Shown here: in pieces, positions 49,065 through 54,396 of the stretch
Layout of the letters: every line of letters begins with the position of its first letter
Position numbering within the stretch: the first letter of the stretch is position 1
Source of the DNA: Lachnospiraceae bacterium
Lineage (GTDB): Bacteria > Bacillota > Clostridia > Lachnospirales > Lachnospiraceae
Length of the DNA: 54,396 nt
Direction of reading: 5' to 3'
Assembly: GCA_029062885.1 (NCBI GenBank)
Contig: JAIDPH010000223.1
Span: 1-54,396 of the forward strand
Position numbers and translations under genes: made by a program
The notes under the pieces: generated by a model
The model's database searches: none
What the model was told of the DNA's origin: nothing
What the model saw: only the letters and a program-made list of their open reading frames with translations

Positions 49065-51509
49065 TCATTGTTTTACAGCATATACAACCTTTTTACCCTT
49101 TATGGAAGCAGATACTTTATCACCGCTCTTCACATTGCCTGAGAGAATCTCTTCCGCAAGCGAGTCTTCTATTTCAGTCTGAATAGCACGCTTCATCGGC
49201 CTTGCTCCCATCTTGGCATCTATATATCTCTCCACTATATACTCCCTGAGCGCCGGTGTAATAGTCAAATCAATATTCATCTGTGTAGCGCATCTTTTCA
49301 CAAGGTTCTTTGATAAAAGCGACACTATCTGCTTCATATTATCCTTATTTAACGCATGGAATACAATAATTTCATCAATTCTATTGATAAACTCCGGCTT
49401 GAAAATTCTTTTTACTTCCTCCATAACACCGGACTTCATCTTCTCATAATCCTGCTTTTCACTGCTACCAGACGTAAATCCCAAGTTTTTCGGCTCCACA
49501 ATTTTCTGCGCCCCTGCATTGGAAGTCATAATAAGAATTGTGTTCTTAAAGCTTACCTTACGCCCCTTAGAATCAGTAATATGTCCATCATCAAGTACCT
49601 GCAGCAGTATATTAAATACATCAGGATGAGCCTTTTCTATTTCATCAAAAAGAACGACTGAGTAAGGATTCCTTCTTATTTTCTCACTTAACTGCCCTCC
49701 CTCTTCAAAGCCTACATATCCCGGAGGAGAACCAATCATCTTAGATACGGAATGTCCTTCCATATATTCGGACATATCGACACGTATCAGAGCATTTTCC
49801 GAGCCAAACATCGCTTCTGCAAGAGCTTTGCTAAGTTCAGTCTTACCTACGCCGGTAGGTCCCAAGAATAGAAATGAGCCAATCGGTCTGTTCGGGTCCT
49901 GTAAACCAACACGACCTCTGCGCATAGCCTTAGCAACTGCAGTAACCGCTTCCTCTTGTCCTATGACGCGTTTATGAAGAGTTGACTCAAGCTTTAAGAG
50001 TCTTTCACTCTCTTTCTCAGCAAGCTTCTTCACCGGAATCTTCGTCCAGAGAGCAACTACTTCCGCGATTTCATTCTCTCCAACACTTAAATGTCTCTTC
50101 TCATCATCCTTTTCAAGCTTTTTCACCATGCGCTCATATTTCTTAATCAGTGCTTCCTGTTTCTTCCTAAGTTCACCCGCCTGTGTAAAAGCCTCAATTC
50201 TGATGGAACGTTCTATTTGTAAATCAACTTTTTGAATTTCTTCAGACAGCTCTTTTAACTTATCCGGCTGTTTTGCCGCTTTAAGCCTCGCCGCTGCCGC
50301 TGCTTCATCAATCAGGTCGATTGCCTTATCAGGCAGATTCCTGTCGTTGATATATCTTGATGATAAAGCAACTGCAGCCTTTACTGCCTCTTCAGTAATT
50401 GTAACCTTATGATGATCCTCATATTTATAAGCAATACCCTGTAGTATATTTTCAGCTTCTTCTATAGTGGGCTCTTCTATAGTCACCGGCTGGAATCTTC
50501 TCTCCAACGCCGCATCCCGCTCTACATACTTACGGTACTCTGCAATAGTCGTAGCTCCAATTAATTGAATCTCGCCTCTGGCCAACGAAGGCTTAAGTAT
50601 ATTAGATGCGTCAATAGCCCCCTCTGCGCCGCCAGCCCCGATGATAGTATGCATCTCATCCAGAAAAAGAATGATATTACCATCCTCAATGACTTCCTTG
50701 ATTACCTTTTTAATTCTCTCTTCAAATTCACCACGGTATTTGCTGCCTGCTACCATGCCTGACAAATCAAGCGTCATTACCCGCTTATCCTGTACTGTAA
50801 ATGGCACGTCCCCCGTAATGATTTTCATTGCCAGCCCTTCTACTACTGCGGTCTTTCCGACTCCCGGTTCGCCGACCAGACACGGATTGTTTTTAGTTCT
50901 TCTGCTTAAAATCTGAACTACCCGCCTGATTTCATCTTCTCTTCCTATAACCGGGTCGAGTTTTCCCTCTTTTGCAAGTGCTGTCAAATCCCTGCTGTAC
51001 TGCTCCAATGTCGAAGCAGAAGATTTCTTTTTATTCTGCTTCTTTCCCAAATCTTCTTTATACAGGGATTTATCAGCTCCCATAGCTGTCAGGACTTCCA
51101 CATACAGCTTCTGAATGGAAATTCCCATTGTACTGAGCAGTCTGACTGCTACATTATCGCCTTCCTTTAATAAAGCGAGCAAAATATGCTCTGTTCCAGT
51201 CTTTTCACTGTGAAAACGTTCAGCCTGCCTGTGTGCCTCCTCAAGCACCCTCTCAGCTCTTGGAGAGTATCCATCCCTTTCCGCCAGCATGACCGTACTC
51301 TCCGGTGCGAGCAAATCTTTTATCATTTCTTTTATCTGATATTCCTCTACACCGCTGTTTTCCAGCACTGTAGCGGCAACTCCGGTATTCTCCCTGAGCA
51401 GGCCTAAAAGGATATGCTCTGTTCCTACATAACTCTGTTTGAAATTCCTGGCTGCACGTTCAGCCAGATTGAGCGCTGTCCTAGCCTTATCAGTAAATTG
51501 TGGCTGCAT
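49065..51509 (-). CDS. clpC: ATP-dependent Clp protease ATPase ClpC
   Basis: The protein has 814 residues: Clp N-domain repeats (MQPQFTDKARTALNLAERAA), first AAA domain with Walker A GEPGVGKTAVVEG and Walker B IILFLDEMHTIIG, a middle coiled-coil with UVR-like segment (SIRIEAFTQAGELRKKQEAL), second AAA domain with Walker A GPTGVGKTELSKA, and the D2 segment of the Hsp100 family. It unfolds substrates for ClpP. The ATG at 51509 has GGAGG nine bases upstream, better than the ATG two codons earlier that overlaps the GntR stop. The usual partners CtsR, McsA and McsB are not next to it. Confidence 0.95.
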   Translation of the reverse strand: MQPQFTDKARTALNLAERAARNFKQSYVGTEHILLGLLRENTGVAATVLENSGVEEYQIKEMIKDLLAPESTVMLAERDGYSPRAERVLEEAHRQAERFHSEKTGTEHILLALLKEGDNVAVRLLSTMGISIQKLYVEVLTAMGADKSLYKEDLGKKQNKKKSSASTLEQYSRDLTALAKEGKLDPVIGREDEIRRVVQILSRRTKNNPCLVGEPGVGKTAVVEGLAMKIITGDVPFTVQDKRVMTLDLSGMVAGSKYRGEFEERIKKVIKEVIEDGNIILFLDEMHTIIGAGGAEGAIDASNILKPSLARGEIQLIGATTIAEYRKYVERDAALERRFQPVTIEEPTIEEAENILQGIAYKYEDHHKVTITEEAVKAAVALSSRYINDRNLPDKAIDLIDEAAAAARLKAAKQPDKLKELSEEIQKVDLQIERSIRIEAFTQAGELRKKQEALIKKYERMVKKLEKDDEKRHLSVGENEIAEVVALWTKIPVKKLAEKESERLLKLESTLHKRVIGQEEAVTAVAKAMRRGRVGLQDPNRPIGSFLFLGPTGVGKTELSKALAEAMFGSENALIRVDMSEYMEGHSVSKMIGSPPGYVGFEEGGQLSEKIRRNPYSVVLFDEIEKAHPDVFNILLQVLDDGHITDSKGRKVSFKNTILIMTSNAGAQKIVEPKNLGFTSGSSEKQDYEKMKSGVMEEVKRIFKPEFINRIDEIIVFHALNKDNMKQIVSLLSKNLVKRCATQMNIDLTITPALREYIVERYIDAKMGARPMKRAIQTEIEDSLAEEILSGNVKSGDKVSASIKGKKVVYAVKQ

Positions 51510-51511
51510 GA

Positions 51512-51892
51512 TCATACTCCTCCATAATCCTCATATATTTCATCTATAAGAGCATGCACTTCTTCTCTGGAAATATTCTTACAATATGCTCTTGCAAGAA
51601 TAACCTGCATTGCTCTTCTCATCTCTTCTAATGCATGCATTTTATTGATATCAATCGCAATCACCGCACCTTTTCTCCTGTCAACCTTCACAAAGCCTTC
51701 CTGTTTCAATATGGAATATGCCTTATTGACAGTGTGCATGTTAATACCAATCCTATCTGCAAGCTGCCTTACTGATGGAAGTGTATCTCCCTCTCTGAAT
51801 CTCGAAGCTGCAATCCCCATTACAATCTGATTTTTCAACTGCAGATACAAAGCCTCATCACTGTTAAAATCTATTTCTATTTCAACTATCAT
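51512..51892 (-). CDS. GntR-family regulator upstream of clpC
   Basis: The protein has 126 residues: a GntR winged helix (EALYLQLKNQIVMGIAASRF, EGDTLPSVRQLADRIGINMH, VNKAYSILKQEGFVKVDRRK) and a short helical tail of about 45 residues, as in YtrA-type proteins. Such genes normally go with ABC transporters; here it is directly coupled to clpC, its stop lying against the clpC start. It occupies the position of ctsR in other Firmicutes, so it may regulate clpC. No operator was identified. Confidence 0.88.
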   Translation of the reverse strand: MIVEIEIDFNSDEALYLQLKNQIVMGIAASRFREGDTLPSVRQLADRIGINMHTVNKAYSILKQEGFVKVDRRKGAVIAIDINKMHALEEMRRAMQVILARAYCKNISREEVHALIDEIYEDYGGV

Positions 51893-51918
51893 AAGTCCTC
51901 CATTTCTGCAATCTTACT

Positions 51919-53256
51919 TTAATCTTCTCCCTTATCCTTGTCCTTCATATTCAGAAACTCAAATTCAAAGTCATCATCATCTGCCAGGAAATTCTTTGCT
52001 TTTTTCTTCGGAGCCGGTTTGGGCCTCTGTGTCCCATCATCTTCATAGGTGACTTCTTTTGCAGGAGCTTTCCTCTCCGGATCTACAGGTTTTTTCCGTA
52101 CAGGAGGCTGCTGAGAGTCAGATGACGCGCTCCTTCTTCTTACAGGCTCTTCCTCTCTTGAAGCATTGCTTCTGCTGCTTCCGCTGCTACTGCTTCTGGT
52201 ACTCTTGCCCTCTCTGCTTTCTCTACTATCCCTGTTTTCTCTGTTTTCTCTGTTCTCTCTAATACGTCTTTCAGCCTTCCAATTATCGCTTTCATCCTCT
52301 TCTTCTCCGATATAGGCATCCCTCAGTTTGAAGAACATAAAAGTCAGCACTACTGCGAGTATAACAACTAACGCAACCAGAATGACGATAGCTATACGCT
52401 GTTTGGAAATTGTTTTTGCATCTATTTGCCCATTAATCTTCTGCGCATCCACCGCCTGAAGTATTTCTTCAACTTTTACTCTCGTAGCCTGTACGCCCGT
52501 ATAATCATGAAGCCACCATGCATACCCTTCACCATTAGGGTCTTCATAAACCACTTCATAGTCCTGATTTACCACCGGTGCTTCCACCTGTGGTTCTTCT
52601 GCCGGAGTTTCAGGGTCTTCCACCTGCGGTTCTTCTACCGGCACCATATCGCCCAAAGTTATGAGGTCGTTACGTATATATCCACTCTTTTCTGAGCCGC
52701 TTGTTCCCGTAAATGTAACGTAATACCACACACCGTCGCTGCCGTTTGTCTGCCCGCTTATTATAAGCGTTGTATTCTGTGGCATGGAGTCTACAGTTCC
52801 GGCGCTTTTTGAAGCTTTACTTCTGATGTTGGCTCTAGTTGCCTTGACCGTAGCATATTGGAGATCCAATGCCGTTTCCGGCTGCTCTTCGGCTCCTGAC
52901 GCAGTAGGACTTACTGTCTGCGTTGGCTGCGCCGCTGCGGCATCTGTCGAATCGGTCTTGTCTATAAGGTCAGAACGTACATATCCCTGCGTACCGCCCG
53001 AACTGATCTGGTACCACAATGTTCCTGACGCATCATTAACCTCATTTGTGATGGTTACCGTTGTTCCCTGTGATAAACCGCCGACCTCCGCACTATTTAC
53101 ATCAGCCGACTGTCTCACTTTGGCGTTTTGTTTTACTGTTCCCGTCGAGTCAGCCATACTGATGGTTTTCTGCCCAATAAAAAGCAGAAAAGCACAAATC
53201 ATTATCATTGCTAACTTCATAACTTTAATACTGCTGCATTTTTCAATTCTTTTCAT
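51919..53256 (-). CDS. Membrane protein with two SH3 domains and a basic-acidic tail
   Basis: The 445-residue protein has a signal or anchor segment (VMKLAMIMICAFLLFIGQKT), two bacterial SH3 domains at about residues 38-100 and 130-200 (AKVRQSADVNSAEVGGLSQG, RANIRSKASKSAGTVDSMPQ), a Pro/Glu/Val linker and one membrane segment (IAIVILVALVVILAVVLTFM). The C-terminal 130 residues are cytoplasmic: RENREN repeats, a Ser/Arg-rich part, then an acidic-aromatic end (DDDDFEFEFLNMKDK). SH3b domains bind cell wall. It lies 26 bases before the GntR-clpC pair, so it may link the envelope with ClpC or the regulator; this is inference. Confidence 0.85.
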   Translation of the reverse strand: MKRIEKCSSIKVMKLAMIMICAFLLFIGQKTISMADSTGTVKQNAKVRQSADVNSAEVGGLSQGTTVTITNEVNDASGTLWYQISSGGTQGYVRSDLIDKTDSTDAAAAQPTQTVSPTASGAEEQPETALDLQYATVKATRANIRSKASKSAGTVDSMPQNTTLIISGQTNGSDGVWYYVTFTGTSGSEKSGYIRNDLITLGDMVPVEEPQVEDPETPAEEPQVEAPVVNQDYEVVYEDPNGEGYAWWLHDYTGVQATRVKVEEILQAVDAQKINGQIDAKTISKQRIAIVILVALVVILAVVLTFMFFKLRDAYIGEEEDESDNWKAERRIRENRENRENRDSRESREGKSTRSSSSGSSRSNASREEEPVRRRSASSDSQQPPVRKKPVDPERKAPAKEVTYEDDGTQRPKPAPKKKAKNFLADDDDFEFEFLNMKDKDKGED

Positions 53257-53308
53257 CTCGATACCTCAACTCTTTCTTTTGTTGCTTTATGCTTTTTCAA
53301 GTTCTCTG

Positions 53309-53773
53309 TTATTGTTCACGCTTAAAGCGCTTTGCTCCGTCGTCAGCATTGTTACGTCCCATACCAAAGCCTGACATCATCTTTTCATGTTTCTTACGTG
53401 CTCTGTCCTCAACCATCTTGTTATATGAAACCTCACATTTTGAGCACACCCTTCCTGAACGGATGCTTGCACCGCACATTTCACATTTCAAGTATACATT
53501 AGAGCCATCTGCGACCTCCAGACGGGATTCTTTAAGCATAGTACGAATCGTTTTTTGTTTCACACCCGTCGCATCCGCAGCCTGCGCCATGGTAACACCA
53601 CTGTGCCCCTCAACATAATTGCGTACCTTCCCGTAATCATCATAATCCACATACTTACACTTTTCACACCTATACTCGCCGCAGCCCTTAAATACCATAA
53701 CTCCGCCGCATTTTGGGCATTCTACCGGACGGTTGTATACGTCTAAATCTACAAAATCCTTTATGCCGCTCAT
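53309..53773 (-). CDS. YvyF/TIGR03826-like zinc-ribbon protein
   Basis: The protein has 154 residues. An N-terminal zinc ribbon (ECPKCGG, CEKCKY), a helix-turn-helix-like core (TMAQAADATGVKQKTIRTML) and a second ribbon (CEMCGASIRSGRVCSKC) followed by a basic helical tail match the pattern of flagellar operon protein YvyF. No flagellar gene lies nearby. It is probably a nucleic-acid-binding or regulatory protein. It lies between purD and the SH3 gene on the same strand. Confidence 0.7.
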   Translation of the reverse strand: MSGIKDFVDLDVYNRPVECPKCGGVMVFKGCGEYRCEKCKYVDYDDYGKVRNYVEGHSGVTMAQAADATGVKQKTIRTMLKESRLEVADGSNVYLKCEMCGASIRSGRVCSKCEVSYNKMVEDRARKKHEKMMSGFGMGRNNADDGAKRFKREQ

Positions 53774-53830
53774 ATATACCCTCCCTATATATTAGCTCTA
53801 TAATAAACTGTTTGTTTTGACTAAGTTCAT

Positions 53831-54396
53831 TTATTCTACTTCATCTATCGCCTTTCCGATATCATTTCGCATATATTTGTTTTCAAAATCAACCCATCCT
53901 GCTGCCTGATAAGCATTTGCTCTTGCTTCCATCAAAGTATCTCCGGTTGCTGTTATTCCAAGCACCCTTCCGCCGTTTGTCACAATGCCTTTCTCAGTGA
54001 GCTTGGTGCCTGCATGAAAACAATAATAACCTTCCTTATCGTTAAACTTCTCAAGTCCATCGATTGGGAATCCCTTTTCATAGGAAATCGGATAACCTCC
54101 CGATGCAAGAATCACACAGACTGCTGCATTATCTTCAAACTGTAGGTCAATTTTATCAAGTGTACCGTCGATGCATGCTTCCACAACATCAATTATATCA
54201 TTTTTCATACGTGGCAGCACTACCTGAGCTTCCGGATCTCCAAAACGCGCATTATATTCCAGCACTCTCGGTCCTTTGGGTGTCAGCATCAGTCCGAAGA
54301 AGATAACGCCTTTAAACATTCTTCCTTCTTCAGCCATAGCATCTACAGTCGCCTTATAGATATATTTTTTACAGAAATCATCTATTTCTTTAGTAT
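53831..54396 (-). CDS. purD: Phosphoribosylamine-glycine ligase PurD (5' part outside window)
   Basis: The open frame reaches the right edge of the window (TKEIDDFCKKYIYKATVDAM at the break), so it is only partial; the visible 188 residues are the C-terminal part. GVIFFGLMLTPKGPRVLEYN with ARFGDPEAQVVLPRMKNDII is the ATP-grasp signature of GAR synthetase. The C-terminal domain follows to the end (GGYPISYEKGFPIDGLEKFN, TNGGRVLGITATGDTLMEAR). It catalyses the second step of purine synthesis. It is 40 kb from purL, so the pathway genes are not all clustered. Confidence 0.95.
   Translation of the reverse strand, partial: TKEIDDFCKKYIYKATVDAMAEEGRMFKGVIFFGLMLTPKGPRVLEYNARFGDPEAQVVLPRMKNDIIDVVEACIDGTLDKIDLQFEDNAAVCVILASGGYPISYEKGFPIDGLEKFNDKEGYYCFHAGTKLTEKGIVTNGGRVLGITATGDTLMEARANAYQAAGWVDFENKYMRNDIGKAIDEVE

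Noticed and set aside
52210-52265. Repetitive TCTCTGTTTTC stretch as a DNA repeat element
   Set aside because: It encodes the RENREN repeats of the SH3 membrane protein in frame and is explained by the coding sequence.

Overview
The window looks like a chromosomal segment of a low-to-mid GC Firmicute of the Lachnospiraceae type (Blautia/Roseburia/Clostridium cluster XIVa relatives). Reasons: a single-chain PurL-PurQ fusion of 1266 residues, many free-standing flavodoxins and ferredoxin-tailed aldo/keto reductases, strong GGAGG ribosome sites, carbohydrate ABC importers without their own ATPase, and a radA-clpC neighbourhood. Genus and species cannot be fixed from sequence alone. No phage, insertion-sequence transposase or CRISPR array was seen.

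1-8400 is a redox cluster on the minus strand. A TetR-controlled operon (flavin reductase, TetR, FMN reductase, aldo/keto reductase, lipoprotein flavodoxin) starts from a promoter carrying three 13-bp palindromic operators. Beside it lie a flavodoxin-SDR-aldo/keto reductase operon and an aldo/keto reductase-LysR pair. Two lesions fall here: the SDR has an out-of-frame internal deletion that removes its catalytic lysine, and the LysR gene has a one-base frameshift in its DNA-binding domain. 8676-10466 holds an HxlR regulator, an unusual radical SAM protein and a nitroreductase. 10668-12589 is a YtrA-type GntR regulator with a two-gene ABC-2 transporter; a degenerate copy of its promoter/operator lies 2 kb away. 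12590-13659 is an AT-rich island with a chain of hairpins, a terminator and a possible toxin-like nuclease gene.

13751-21203 contains purL behind a TetR gene and a small unknown gene, then a divergent 753-residue cyclic-nucleotide-binding-domain protein of unknown role.

21360-43427 is a carbohydrate region: an OFA-type MFS carrier, a secreted GH13 enzyme, a MalEFG/GanSPQ-like importer, a LacI regulator, an intracellular GH53 galactanase with a zinc ribbon and an unknown 613-residue protein, a GH42 beta-galactosidase, two surface GH53 galactanases with C-terminal binding modules, and an AraC regulator. Read together, surface GH53 enzymes would cut beta-1,4-galactan, the importer would take up oligosaccharides, and the intracellular GH53 and GH42 would finish them. 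Set inside this region (35363-37671) is a peroxide operon: two glutathione peroxidases, one fused to a TSCPD domain, a flavodoxin and an OhrR sensor, with OhrR-like operators on the promoter.

43446-54396 holds a tRNA-Trp, a heterodimeric ABC exporter, and the housekeeping series radA, a small conserved protein, clpC, a GntR regulator (where many Firmicutes have CtsR), an SH3-domain membrane protein, a YvyF-like zinc-ribbon protein and the 3' part of purD.
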